A DNA stretch of 64,000 bases from Salticus scenicus. Its lineage: Eukaryota > Arthropoda > Arachnida > Araneae > Salticidae. The notes beneath the pieces were generated by a model, which ran no database searches, was not told where the DNA came from, and saw nothing but the letters and a program-made list of their open reading frames with translations. The position numbers and the translations under genes were made by a program. Below, piece by piece: positions 22,692-34,351 of this stretch (its first letter is position 1; every line of letters begins with the position of its first letter). Where the stretch lies: the NCBI GenBank assembly GCA_963930645.1, contig OZ005662.1, positions 7,383,436 to 7,447,435 on the forward strand. The letters run 5' to 3'.

Positions 22692-25600
22692 GGACTTTGT
22701 CTTCAGATGCCCTTTGTCCTCCTAACATTTTCAATAACTGTGCATCTGACAACTCTCATTTTAACCGAAATAAATTACATGACAAGGACTCGCAGACACA
22801 ACAAATTATTGTCCTGGACAAGGAAACTCAAATGGAGAATTATCTCCAAGATCAGACTTATAATAATTGTCCTGAAATAATAGCTAATGTCACCCAGACT
22901 CAGTCTTCATACATTCCAATTATTTTAATCAAAATTAAGGAGTTAAAAGTTCCATTTTTAATCGACACAGGTTCTTCAATTTCAATAATCAATAGAAAAT
23001 ATTTTCAAAAAATAAAATTCTTACTTACCCCAAAATACTTATCAAGAAGAGTCCAAATCTCAACTGTTAATTCAAGTGTACAATTCCATGCTTGTGTACA
23101 ATTTTCTTTTAAAATAGGCCCACATTTCTTAAATCATCAATTCTATGTTATTGATTTACATACAGATTCAAAATTCGTAGGAATTTTGGGATATGATGCC
23201 ATTAATAAGTTCAATATTCTAATCAATCCTGCAGAAAATTGTTGCAGTGTTAAAGATACTATTATTCCTTTCCATGTAAACAAAAATACAAACATTGAAC
23301 ATTTATATGACATCCAGGAAACACGAATGCCTTTTCATAACAACAATGAAATATGTAGTTCGCAAGATAATTTTCCCTGTGCTAAAGAAGAAATCCATAC
23401 CATTGTACCATCCGAAGATATTATTGCCTTAAGAAAAGATGAATTTAATATACAAGACTTTCAATTACAACATTTAACACAAGATGAAAAACATAAATTA
23501 GAAGAATTACTCAAAAAAAATTTTAAAGTCTTTTCAAAATCTCTTAAAGCAATTGGGCATACTGATTTAATAATTCCTGAAATTAAATTTACTAGTACAT
23601 TTCCAATACGCACTTTGCCATTTCCTATACCCCAAGCTCTTCAAAAAGAGGCCAAAGCACAAATCCAAGAACTATTAGATGCAGGAATTATCGAAAAACA
23701 TCTCTCCAGCTGGGCATGTCCCATGCTGCTTGTAAAGAAGAAATCGGACAATACAAATACCCAAAAATACCGCCTTGCACTTGATCTAAGATTACTTAAT
23801 TCTATCATTGAACATGCTACATATCCACTTCCCAAAATAAGTAATTTAATTAATCAATGGTCACAATATACATTTTTTACTTCATTGGATATGCCAAGTG
23901 CTTATCATCAAATCAGTTTACCAGAACAATATCAAGACAAATTAAGTTTTATTACTCCATGGGCTACTTATAGATATCGACGAATGGTATTTGGTCTTAA
24001 GACAGCCAGCAGCACATTTCAAGCCCTTATGGATGCAATTATTGAAGAATGTAATATTGATGGAATTTTCGCTTATCAGGATGATCTGATAATAGCAAGC
24101 AACTCATTCCAAGAAACTTATTCTAAACTTCAAACATTATTCAAAACTTTGGAAAAACACAACATTACCTTATTTGCTGCTAAATGCTCCTTCCATCAAA
24201 GGAAAATTAATTATCTTGGTTTTGAAATTGCAGATAATAAAATATTTCCCATTCAATCTAATATTATAAAAATTACCTCTTTTCCTAAACCTACCAGTAA
24301 ACGGCAATTAAAACGATTCATTGGAACAGCTGTATTTTACCGTCATTTAATTCCACACTATGCTGATATCTCTAGTCCATTAATTGCTCTTACATCTCCT
24401 AAGGTGCCATTTAAGTGGACTCCTGTTCATGACCAGGCTTTCAAAAATCTACAAGACATATTTCTATCCAAACCCTTTATTAAACAACCTCAATTCGACA
24501 AGTTGTTTTACTTAAACACAGATGCATCACAAATAGCAATTTCAGCAATTCTTATGCAAGACCACGGGGGAACTCTCTTTCCTGTACCATATTTTAGTAA
24601 AACTCTAAAAAATTCAGAATCTAAATATTCCGCACTGAAACGTGAATTGATGGCAATTGTATATGGTGTACAGGCATTTCATTATTATCTTTATGCACGG
24701 AAATTCATTATTTTATCCGATAGTAGTCCACTCAAATTTTATTCTAAATCATCATCTCCTTCAGATATTACAACGAGATGGTTAATGAAGTTGAGCGAGT
24801 ATTCATATAATTTTCAACACTTACCTGGTAAACAAAATGTCTTAGCAGATCTTCTGTCACGAACTGTCCTATCCAAGCAAAACATCTCAGATCTAAATAA
24901 CAATCCACAAATTATAGAATCTAATGAAGTATTGCCTATTACTACTCAACAGGAAAAAGATGAGGCCATAAATTGTATTGAGTCCCAAAACATACATAAT
25001 ATTCATCCACAATCAGAAAAAGAAGATCCTTTACTTGAGATTTCTATCACGACAATTTTAAAAGAACAAAATAAAGACTCGAAAATATCACAAATATATA
25101 AAAACATTCTACATAAGAGAAATAAACAACATAATGAAACTTATATTATTGATCCTGCCACAAACTTATTGATGTACATTAAGGATTATGATAGTGACAA
25201 AACAGTATACCCTAGAATTCTTCTGCCAAAATCTCTACATACAAAAGCTCTTAGAATTGCTCATCTAGGCCATTGTGGCATAAAGAGAACTTTACAAAAC
25301 TTAAAATTAAGATACTTTTGGTACGGCATGACTGCCGATACCATAAATTACGTTAAATCTTGTCATCTTTGCAATTTACTCAAACATCACAATATTCCTC
25401 AGGCACCATATCAAAATAACCCTATTCCAATTCACCCCGGAGATTTTGTATCGATGGATTTTGTGGGACCATTTCAGAATGGACATCACATTTTAACTAT
25501 CATCGACCACTTCTCAAGACATTTAGCAATGTACCCCTTAAAAATTATATCTGCAGAAAATGTTGTTCAGGCTTTATTTAAGTACATTACTGTACATGGA

Positions 25601-26185
25601 AGACCGTCACTAATTATGACAGATCTCGGTCGTCAATTTACTTCACACATTTTCCAGATGTTTACTGAAAAGTTTGGTATTCGTCTTACTCATTCTAGCA
25701 TTGCTCATCCACAGAGCAACTCTTTGAGTGAAAGGATCAACACAGCTATTAAATCGACCATCACTGCCCTTATTGCTGAAGGATATAATTTTCATAATAG
25801 TATTTTCATCCATCAAATGCTTTACAATTCGTCAACTCATTCTACTACCAAGTATTCACCCAACTTTATACATTTTGGGCGTCATCTATCTAATCTATAT
25901 GATACATATATCATTACTCATGAAGACCTAATCCTTAATGCTAATCGCACATATTTACAGTTGTCACAAGATTTGAATGAAATATATAAAAAAGTTCATC
26001 AAAACTTATTAAATGCACAACTTCTACAAAATCAACATCAACAAAAACAAAAGTTACGTAGAATTCAATTGAATGACATCGTATACTTAAAAAGTCATAA
26101 TACCATAAAAAAAATCCTACACTGGTCCATTCAAGATTGTAAAAATAATATCGCCTGTAGTAGTAAAAATTCAAAGAGAAGATGA
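22685..26185 (+). CDS. pol: Gypsy Pol (protease, RT, RNase H, integrase), 5' portion
   Basis: The frame is -1 relative to gag, is open from about 22646, and has no ATG near its start, so frameshifting from gag is likely. The domains in order are protease (LIDTGSS near residue 93), reverse transcriptase (SLDMPSAYHQI and YQDDLIIAS near 464), RNase H (LNTDASQIAISAIL), the LPGKQNVLADLLSR tether, and integrase with an HHCC zinc domain (LGHCGIKRTLQ..CHLCNLL) and a D-D-E core (SMDFVGPF, MTDLGRQFTS, SLSERINT). The last ~24 codons are out of frame: an 8-base A run (26107-26114) has one base too many, and a stop follows at 26185. The catalytic residues are present; the break is at the C-terminus. Confidence 0.88.
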   Translation: MVRTLSSDALCPPNIFNNCASDNSHFNRNKLHDKDSQTQQIIVLDKETQMENYLQDQTYNNCPEIIANVTQTQSSYIPIILIKIKELKVPFLIDTGSSISIINRKYFQKIKFLLTPKYLSRRVQISTVNSSVQFHACVQFSFKIGPHFLNHQFYVIDLHTDSKFVGILGYDAINKFNILINPAENCCSVKDTIIPFHVNKNTNIEHLYDIQETRMPFHNNNEICSSQDNFPCAKEEIHTIVPSEDIIALRKDEFNIQDFQLQHLTQDEKHKLEELLKKNFKVFSKSLKAIGHTDLIIPEIKFTSTFPIRTLPFPIPQALQKEAKAQIQELLDAGIIEKHLSSWACPMLLVKKKSDNTNTQKYRLALDLRLLNSIIEHATYPLPKISNLINQWSQYTFFTSLDMPSAYHQISLPEQYQDKLSFITPWATYRYRRMVFGLKTASSTFQALMDAIIEECNIDGIFAYQDDLIIASNSFQETYSKLQTLFKTLEKHNITLFAAKCSFHQRKINYLGFEIADNKIFPIQSNIIKITSFPKPTSKRQLKRFIGTAVFYRHLIPHYADISSPLIALTSPKVPFKWTPVHDQAFKNLQDIFLSKPFIKQPQFDKLFYLNTDASQIAISAILMQDHGGTLFPVPYFSKTLKNSESKYSALKRELMAIVYGVQAFHYYLYARKFIILSDSSPLKFYSKSSSPSDITTRWLMKLSEYSYNFQHLPGKQNVLADLLSRTVLSKQNISDLNNNPQIIESNEVLPITTQQEKDEAINCIESQNIHNIHPQSEKEDPLLEISITTILKEQNKDSKISQIYKNILHKRNKQHNETYIIDPATNLLMYIKDYDSDKTVYPRILLPKSLHTKALRIAHLGHCGIKRTLQNLKLRYFWYGMTADTINYVKSCHLCNLLKHHNIPQAPYQNNPIPIHPGDFVSMDFVGPFQNGHHILTIIDHFSRHLAMYPLKIISAENVVQALFKYITVHGRPSLIMTDLGRQFTSHIFQMFTEKFGIRLTHSSIAHPQSNSLSERINTAIKSTITALIAEGYNFHNSIFIHQMLYNSSTHSTTKYSPNFIHFGRHLSNLYDTYIITHEDLILNANRTYLQLSQDLNEIYKKVHQNLLNAQLLQNQHQQKQKLRRIQLNDIVYLKSHNTIKKILHWSIQDCKNNIACSSKNSKRR

Positions 26186-26189
26186 AATA

Positions 26190-27480
26190 CAGGGTGACAT
26201 AAAATAACGGAGACAATGTTTAACACACCCTCACGCAAAATAATTATAACGTATACAAATAAAAGTTGTTCTGTTGAAATACCCATGCATTTTTTTACTA
26301 GTATGTGCATTTACGACTGTGAGCTCACATATTTCCTTTTCCTTTTAGAATGTCAAACAAACGTATTGCAATTTTGGAGCTGTTTCGTCAAGGAAAGCGG
26401 CAGTGTGAAATTGTTCGTTTACTCAATGTGCCGCGACAGACTGTATCCAAGGCCATCAAACGTTTTAAGGAGCTTAGCCATGAAGGCGACCGTCCTGGAA
26501 GAGGACGAAAACGTACCGCCAACACGCCCAGGAACCGCAAGGTCATTCAGAATCGAATCAAGCTAAATCCGAGAGTCTCCATGCGAAAAATCGCCCGTGA
26601 GACCGGAATCAATCGCGAATCAGTTAGGCGAATAGCCAAAAATGAACTTCATCTCAAGGCGTATAAGTTCCAAAAAGTCCAGCGGCTCACGGAAGACAAC
26701 AAGCGAGTACGACTAAAAAAATGCCGGCAATTCAAGCGTCGGTTTGCAGCTCAACGATGGGAGAGCATCCTCTTCACCTACGAGAAGCTGTTCACATTGC
26801 AGCAGGCGCACAACTCCCAAAACGACAGATATTGGTCCTCAGACGCTCCCGGCACATCGGCAATCGTGGAACACCGACAAAAACCTCAGTCTGTCATGGT
26901 TTGGGGCGGCGTTTGCGCCAGTGGCAAGACCCCTCTCGTTTTCGTTGAAGAAGGGGTCAAAATCAAACAAAATGTGTACCAGCGTGACATCCTTGAGGCT
27001 GTGGTACTTCCGTGGGCCCAGCAGCACTTCCAGAATGGGTTTTGACGTTCCAACAATACTCCGCTCCAGCTCACAGGGCGAAGTTGACCCAGGAATGGTG
27101 CAGAACCCACTTTCCCGATTTCATTGCTTCAACGGAATGGCCCCTCTACTCGTCGGATTTAAACCCCATGGACTATAGCGTGTGGTCGATTTTAGAGACG
27201 AGGGCATGTGCGAAACGCCACAGCAGTTTGGAGTCACTGAAACAATCACTGCTTCGTGAGTGGGACATATTGTTGCCCGAGGACTTGCGGGCAATTGCCG
27301 AAAACTTCAAGATGCGTTTGCAGCTGTGTATCGACGCTTATGGTGGCCACTTTGAAACCAACTGAATATGTTGTAATCTGAGGTCCATATTATTGTTTGC
27401 AATTGTTACATATGTTGATTTCTTTCCTATTAATAAAATATGGATAAAAAACATTGTCTCCGTTATTTTATGTCACCCTG
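26190..27480 (+). mobile_element. maT-type (DD37D) mariner inserted in Gypsy pol
   Basis: It is flanked by TA (26188-26189 and 27481-27482), with 32-bp identical terminal inverted repeats beginning CAGGGTGACATAAAATAACG. It is 1291 bp. Its base composition is clearly GC-richer than the surrounding retrotransposon. When the element and one TA are removed, the integrase C-terminal codons join in frame. Confidence 0.93.
26350..27365 (+). pseudogene. maT transposase, inactivated
   Basis: The first part (26350-27045) has paired helix-turn-helix regions (EIVRLLNVPRQTVSKAIKRF, VSMRKIARETGINRESVRRI) and a GRKR hinge. The frame breaks near 27035 and resumes in the frame ending at 27365. The third catalytic Asp is present (SSDLNPMDYSVW), with 37 residues between positions 2 and 3, as in maT (DD37D). 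Positions 1 and 2 are both Tyr: FTYEKLF where FTDEKLF is usual, and QQYSAPAHRA where QQDSAPAHRA is usual. Both are TAC codons, one base from GAC. The protein would be dead even without the frameshift. Confidence 0.88.
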
Positions 27481-27482
27481 TA

Positions 27483-27932
27483 AATGCACCACAACTTACC
27501 GTTCATATAGACAGATTATGGATTTCACCACCTCGTCGAACTTACCTTATATCAGAAACTGCACAAGCTGATACCAATCAACAGCAAAAGAATTCAAACA
27601 ATTCATCATCTTGCACTTATCCAAAAGTATGTGTACCTCAAAGTGTTCACACGAACAGTAGTAATGCAAAATTCTCCATCTCTGACTCATGCAATATGGA
27701 GAATAATCAAGAACTTTTTAAGTACTCTCCAAATTCTCAAATTCCAGTTCAAAACAATAACTCAACTATTGACATTTCTTCATCAGATAATAGTTCTGAT
27801 ACTGAACTGGACATTCCTCAACTGTCTCAACATAATCCTCTTGATAGCAGGCAAATAGACAATTCTAGGAATAATTCCTCGAAACACTATAAACAAACTA
27901 TTCCTACATTATCTGGCCCATTTGTAAATTGA
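27483..27932 (+). pseudogene. pol: Gypsy Pol, C-terminal portion beyond the maT insertion
   Basis: It continues the corrected integrase frame: NAPQLTVHIDRLWISPPR is the end of a Gypsy integrase C-terminal domain, followed by a Ser/Asn/Gln-rich tail that ends at 27932. It has no start of its own. It is separated from the rest of pol by the maT element and an upstream one-base shift. Confidence 0.8.
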
Positions 27933-29238
27933 TTTTTTTTTTTCCCAAAGAAAAACACGTAAAATTATTATTTATGTTTTAGAACTTACTAATTATAAAT
28001 TGTATACTATAAATAATCGTTTTTTTTTTTAGTATTCTTTTGCAGATGCTGCTGATACCTGATGCAATGCATAATGACAGTTCCATAAAATTTAAAGTAG
28101 TCATATTGTTTTTTTTTCTTTCCCTTATTTTTCTGTGTTTTGGTATAACTTTTGTCAATAAATGTAGTAGGTTCTAATAAAATCTTAATTATTTAACTTT
28201 TAAGCATTTGGATTTGTGAGACTTGATCACCCTCACATCGTCCAAATGCATATTTACTGCTATTACTATTTCTTAACGTTATGCTTTAAAAAAAAAAAAA
28301 AGATATGCAATAAAACTTTTAACTATTTGTAACTATATAATAATTCTTACTTTAGTATAAGATAAATATTTAAATATGTATCTGTGCATTTGTTCAGTAT
28401 TGTTTTAAGCAGCATTTAAGTTAATACAGGTGGCCACTTGAAAATAACATTATTATAAAATAAAATTCAGCTGTATGTGTAATTATACATCAGTGACATG
28501 ATTTTGCCAGCGCTGGTCAATTAAAAAAATAAAATAAAATAAAAGGAAAAATAAATAAAATAAAATTATGTGTATACTATAACGTAATAAATGAGGTATT
28601 ATAAAATACTATATATAAAACTTATTATTCAATATATTGTATCCAATAGTCTGTTGATATACATGGTTATATATATGTACCTCAGTATTATATTAGGTAA
28701 TTAAGTGTCTGGTTACATGTATAACAGTATTTATGTATATATATCTATATATTTTTTTTTTCTCTCAAGGATCCTTGAACTATATTTTACTTATTTAGTA
28801 GTTATATTCGGGTAGATTGCATTCTTATGTTCAGTATTTGTTTATATATATTTCCACATGTCACATGTATTAATTAGTATTACTATACGTCTTATGTAAC
28901 CAACTATGCCAACTATTTAATAGAATATTGTACTACTGTATTACGGTATATGGTACAATAGGTGGTTATCTATATATTTCTGATTTATGTACTCTTATAT
29001 TGTATTATTTCTCATATATTCTTCAAATGTAACTGTGCTACTTCAAATATTTTCTTTTATGTTATTAAATAGTGTTGATGCATATTACGAATCATTGGGT
29101 GCATCCAACGTCTGCGTCTTCCCATTATCTTCCTCCAGACTAATTTATTAATAAAAAAAAAAAAAAAAAAAAAAAGAAGGGGGAAACTAGGCCAAAAATT
29201 AATTTTTTTTTTTTTTTTTTGCACATTTTGCGGGTGTA
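27933..29238 (+). other. Gypsy 3' untranslated region
   Basis: AT-rich sequence between the end of pol and the 3' LTR. No envelope frame is seen. A purine run AGAAGGGGGAAAC at about 29175-29187 might be the polypurine tract, but it is about 50 bases from the LTR, so this is uncertain. Confidence 0.5.
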
Positions 29239-30379
29239 TGTCATGCGAAATCAATATTTCGTCTGACATCTTTCTCTAATAAATAGTTTTATCTAATAAG
29301 AAACCCAAATTTTCTATTTAAAGAATGAATAAATGAAATAATAATGATAATAAATATGAAAGGGGGTGAGGAGAAATTGAAATAAATAATAAGAAAACAT
29401 TTAATTTTTTCTTTCTGCATATTACATCGTTTTTATGAAATAATTATAGTATAAAAACATAATTTAATTAATAGCCATTTTTGTTCTCATTTTAAAACAT
29501 TATTCCGTTTTCAGAAAATAAATAAGTATTTTATTATACACTATTTGTATGTGGTATGTTCTAGAACTTTAGTTTTTTTTTCAAAATTCGGTGAGCACCT
29601 TGTCAATCAATCTTATTCAACGCCTTCCCGAATTTATTTCTAATTTTTCCATTCGCCAGTTTGAGTTTTGAGTTCGCCTATGAAAAACGTAAATAATCAT
29701 TTAAATTTGATTAGTAGAACTCTATATACGTCATTTGGCTTGTTTTCCTAATTGGCATTAGTCAGGGTAACAATATATTTCTAAATTTCTCAATTTTGGC
29801 GATTATATAATCATTCTTTTCTTTTGTTTATAACATATCCGTTAGCCTGTCAACTAGCTTTTTCGATCGTCTGCGTTTATCTCGCACCTGGCGATGGTCG
29901 GTGATTAAGATAACCTTTTCACCCAGATAAATAGCGGACACACGCCGCGATCGGGAGCTCGCTCTCTCTTCGTCTCCTCTCCAGCCCTCGCTCTTTTTTT
30001 CTCCCTGCGGAAGTTAACGAAGAATGCCGGGCGGTAAGTTCAACGATATCTAATAAGCAGGAGGGAAGATTTTGGGTCTCGGATTTATATAGTGGACGTC
30101 TGATGCCCCGAAGATAAATTGATATAAATTTATTTATAAAGAAAAAATATAAATAAAGGAAATGTAGATGTTCAGTGGAGTCTTCTTGCTTACTATTAGT
30201 TTCAATTCCTTTTTATATAGCAAAGAACACATGTGGTAAGTCTCAACAATATATTATTTTGATGATTAAAAAATATAGATTTCCAACAGAATGTGCTATT
30301 CAACCCCTGGGTTGATTTATTTCTTGGTTGATCACGGCGATTTATTTCTTTTAGTTTATTGCCAAGATTTGGCACGACA
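29239..30379 (+). repeat. 3' LTR of the Gypsy retrotransposon (1141 bp)
   Basis: TGTCATGCG...GGCACGACA, the same length and, by eye, the same sequence as 19787-20927. It is followed by the target duplication ATTTC (30380-30384). Confidence 0.92.
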
Positions 30380-30384
30380 ATTTC

Positions 30385-30470
30385 ATTTACATTTTGATCT
30401 TTTTTAATTAGCGCAAAAACGTCATCTACGTACCTAACCCAAAAAATAATTTTATCTTTCATTAACTTAA
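30385..30470 (-). pseudogene. Penelope-like RT fragment with YVDD motif (left unit)
   Basis: On the minus strand it reads KDKIIFWVRYVDDVFALIKK and DQNVNE up to the Gypsy 3' target duplication. The two metal-binding Asp of the YVDD box are kept. It is 5'-truncated at about 30470 where the inverted right unit begins. Confidence 0.8.
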
Positions 30471-30504
30471 AAATATCTTATATTTAAGTTAATGAATTTT
30501 TAAC

Positions 30505-31306
30505 CACTGTTTACAGGAAACCGATGGCCAGCAACGAAATAGTTAACAATAGAAGTAAAACCCCTTATCGATATAAAATTAATACAATCCGTAGTTACGT
30601 TAATCGCACAATATTAATATGCAATAATAAAAATGACTTAGATAAAGAACTGAAATTCCTTGTTGAAAAATTATATAAAAAAAGAATTAAACAGTTAAAT
30701 AAAATTCCTAACCATCAAAAAACACAAAAAAAGTTTACATTTTCAATACCATATAATCAAGCAACCTCAAATAAAGTAAAAAATACCGCTAATATATTTA
30801 ATCTAAACATCCCAATAAAGCCCAACCCTAATATTTTCCAAATTATAAGAAACGACAAAGATATTATTCCTCCCCTTGAAACCGCTGGAGTTTATAAGAT
30901 CCCTATAGAATAACCCGATAAAAATACCGGAAGTTACATAGGAGTTACAAAAAGAAAAATAAAAACACGTCTCAAAGAACATGAAAATGATATTAAATTT
31001 GCCCGATTTACTACTGCGCTTGCTCGAACATATTGCGAAAATAAAATAGATATTAAATTTAATGACATTGAAAATTTGGCCAATTACAATAACCATACTT
31101 ACGCGTTTTACAGAGAGAGTATCGAGATAATTAGTGATAATGTCGCCATTAATGACCACGAATCTGCTAAAATAGATCTGCAGTGGCGCTACCTATTGGA
31201 AGAACGAAGTAAAGCTATAAATAGTCAAGGCCCACAAGCACATTTTGCAATTGATAAAAGGGGAGGATCTTCCCACGAAAAGCTTCTTGCAGAAGATGAA
31301 GCCTAA
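30505..31306 (+). pseudogene. Penelope-like ORF, right unit, GIY-YIG part with a premature stop
   Basis: It begins at TVYRKPMASNEIVNN and lacks 13-15 residues (IKKLTIEAGY region) present in the left unit, between short repeated bases. It is open to a TAA at 30911-30913, where the left unit has TAC (Tyr). Downstream the same frame continues with SYIGVTKRKIKTRLKEHEND to LLAEDEA at 31306. The broken residue is next to the GIY-YIG motif. Confidence 0.8.
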
Positions 31307-31335
31307 GTAAGGTCTTTTAATTTATTTTATAATCA

Positions 31336-33639
31336 GGTTGTGCTTCATTTAAAATTTATATAAGTTACAAAATATGAATTTTATGTACGTACATTATAAT
31401 CATAAAAAAAAAAAAAAAAAGTAATAGTAGCTAATTATCAGTTTCAAACATGCAGGAAACAAACTACTGAGTATTAAATTTTTTTTAATTGATTCAGAAA
31501 AAAAAAAAAAAAAAACCTACTTGAGAAATTTCCCTCCCCCCTCCTTGTTTACACATTTGGTAGGATATCAAATATAAATATTTAGCTGCGAAAAGTAAAT
31601 AGATTTATCAAATTTAGTAACAAGTATAAAAATAATTACATAGGTGAGAAATACTGAGCACTTCTGTTGCTATTTTGTTTCTAGAATTTATCATTGCTCA
31701 ACTATCTGGAAATGAAGAAAGGGGGGGGGGGAGTAAAAAGTAATTACATGAGTAAGAAATAAGCTCTTTCAATTCTACTTCTAGAATCAAATAAAGCAAG
31801 TTTAAAATGAATATTACCATTTATGTTGTGGATGGAGAAAAATTGGGGAACAAAAGACTTGATTGGCGATCGCTAGTTGGAGATATGAAAAGGGAGGAGG
31901 GGGGGCAAAAAATAATTACATGAGCGAGAAATATTTAACAATTAATTCTATTTCTTTATAGGTTCTAGAATCTCATAAAGCAAGTTTAAAACAAATGTTG
32001 GCATTTATGTTGTGGATGGAGAAAGATTGGAAATCAGGAGGCATTCATAGCGAATTTAATCGCCGATTGTTAATGAGTTTTTGTTTTTTTTAAATGAACG
32101 ATATCTGCAACTTTTTTTAAAAGCAAAAGAAATCAATTCACAAAATTCTGAGAATTACAAAAAAAAAAAAAATCACAGATTTCCGTAAATCTGCAGAAAA
32201 ATCGCATTCCTGATTGGCGATTATAGAAATTTTTTTGGATCACCACTTTTTCAAATTAGGTCGCCACATGGTGAGTGGCGACCGTGAATCTTGACCTCTA
32301 TTGGGTGATGTATTCGGGATTAGTTTTTTCGGTTGATATCTTGCTACTACTTTGTCCTAAAACAACTGTTACGTGTTTTTGGAATTTATGGTGTTTATCT
32401 ACAAATTTATTCAGATCGACATGAATATGCTTAATGCCAAACATTCAGAAATTAAAAATGTTAATTCCTTTTTCCATATTGATAATGAGTTACATGTCTC
32501 ATAGCCATTTTTAAAATCAGTTTAAAAACTTTCAAAAGAAAATATGTTGTGAAAGTTAAAAAGTTAAAAAATAAGCAAGATCTTATCAGGCGAGAAAAAT
32601 GTAAGCAGATGCAATATGAAAACAGCAGTGTTGCATTCAAGAGGACATTGCTGCTTTAATGCTGCAGTCATGCTTTTTTTTTTCAGGGGTGGAATTACCT
32701 GACACACAACAACCCTGAAAACTACTACTTGCATGCTGAATGAATGATGAAGGAAGACTTATTAATGATAGATCCAGAGGTAGAAATTATGAAAATTAAG
32801 GCACTGATAAATAGGACCAGTACATTTTACAATTTTACTGATTGTATAAATTTCAAATGGTCTGTTTATCCATACTATTATATTTTTTAAAATATTTAAA
32901 AATTCGTAAAATTTTAATAATTGCCATGTAAAATAAATTTGCATGGCAAATATTATAATTAATTTTTTGCAAATTAATTAACAAAATACAAATGAAGTCT
33001 TACATCAATCAAAAATTTATGCTTTAATAAATGAGCTAAATGTCACATATTTACCATAAAATACTATATAGAGTTAAAAAAAAAAAAAAAAAAAAAAAAG
33101 TTATTAAAGTGAAATTAAAGGAAAAATTACAGAGAATAGGTGATACTGATAATTCTAATGAAGTATTACACTTACTATGTCATAATATACTATTCTATGA
33201 CAAATTTGCAGGCAATTTTAGAGAAAGGTAAAAAATTTAAATATTGAAAAGATTCACTGGTCGAGCATACCACTAGATTTTATATTTTGCTGGTCCATTG
33301 AATATTTTAATGGTCCTGGAACAATGGACCACTGTTAATTTTGAGCCCTGTATATCATACAGTTATTAATAAAAGTATTTATTTATATCTATAATAAGTT
33401 ATATTTGGGCAGTTCTTAATACATTATAAAACAAATTACACATTTAAAATGAGAAAAGCAAAATAATTCACAGGCAGCAAAATTTTCAATAACCCTCAAT
33501 TCAGGGGTGGTCCCTGAAAACATTTCCCCCTCCCTGCTCTTACAAACTTTCCATCATTCACACACACACAAAATGTTTAGCCAGTATATTTTTTGCCCTT
33601 GTTTCTCTTATATTAATGTATTTCAGTTATTTTCCTTCC
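31336..33639. repeat. Intron sequence with a ~175-bp tandem repeat
   Basis: Between about 31620 and 32060 three units share AATTACAT-GAG-GAGAAAT, TTCTAGAATC, AAAGCAAGTTTAAAA, TTTATGTTGTGGATGGAGAAA and G-rich runs. Elsewhere it is AT-rich with A runs and no gene. Confidence 0.5.
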
Positions 33640-34350
33640 AGATTCAATTATTTTTTCCACTTTTTGTCAAATATATATAAATGATGTCCAAATAAAAAAT
33701 GGACAAGTTGAAAAAAGGTAATGCCTTTAATGACAATTTTAAAGCAATTGCCATAAGTGTTATAATACTGGTCCCATCGTTTTTCCAGTAGGCCAGTGCA
33801 CTTGCTGTAAAATGACTGAAGCTGTTTATTGAAAAGTCATGCACAGCTTCTTTCAATATGTCTTAATAAAAATATTTTCCTTGAAAAGATTTTTTAAAGG
33901 GTTCATAAATATAATAAACACACACAGAGATAAATCCGGACTGTAGAATAGCTGTTCCAACACTTTGCAATGGAATTTATATATGATCATCTGGGTTTCA
34001 TGAGAGATGAACAGTGTTTGCTTGTTCAAGTCTTGGCAGATTCGATATTGGTGTCCACCTTTCACTAAAACTTTTATACCATTTGTCTTTGTTCTTCTCA
34101 GGTAATGCCTTTATTGGGAATTTTAAAGAAATTGCCATAAGTGTTATAATACTGGTCCCATTGTTTTTTCAGTAGATCAGTGCACTTGCTGTAGAATGAC
34201 TGAAGTTGTTTATTGGAAAGTCATGCACTGCTTCTTTCACTATGTCTTAATGAAAACATTTTCCTTGTAAAGATTTTTTAAAGGGTTCAAAAATATAATA
34301 GTCACACAGAGATATAAATCCAAACTGCACAATAGCTGTTCCAATGCGAG
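33640..34350 (-). pseudogene. Decayed mariner transposase C-terminus, tandemly duplicated
   Basis: Minus-strand frames give YSPDLSLCVFIIFMNPLKNL and, in other frames, KEAVHDF and fragments like LLEKRWDQ, the end of a DD34D mariner transposase. A ~250-bp piece (33719-33970) is repeated at 34099-34350 with many substitutions. Several stops and shifts are present. Confidence 0.55.
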
Positions 34351-34351
34351 A

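Larger units (their letters stand above)
19787..30379 (+). mobile_element. Ty3/Gypsy LTR retrotransposon, recently inserted
   Basis: It has two 1141-bp LTRs with no difference found by eye, a 5-bp target duplication ATTTC, gag and pol in overlapping frames, and no envelope gene. It is inserted in the left Penelope unit; the flanking Penelope codons become continuous when the element and one ATTTC are removed. It lies antisense to the host gene, in its largest intron. Pol is broken by one extra base in an A run and by a maT transposon, so this copy cannot make complete Pol. Confidence 0.92.
17884..31335. mobile_element. Penelope-like element, inverted dimer, split by later insertions
   Basis: The left unit reads on the minus strand from about 30470 to 17884, and the right unit on the plus strand from about 30505 to 31335. 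Both end in the same 3' tail (CCTAAGTAAGGTCTTTTAA, then TTTATTTTATAATCA). The left unit keeps an RT fragment with WVRYVDDVFALI at about 30400-30450, then continues at 19546-19781 and 17913-18625. The right unit is 5'-truncated. Both code for a GIY-YIG endonuclease (GVYKIPIE, SYIGVTKRKIKTRLKEHEND), which with the RT defines Penelope-like elements. Insertions inside are the Gypsy element 19787-30379 and the CAGGG element 18632-19539. Inverted dimers of this sort are common products of Penelope integration. Confidence 0.85.

Noticed and set aside
33040..33231. Open frame with a lysine run from a long A tract.
   Set aside because: Produced by poly-A; no homology-like features.
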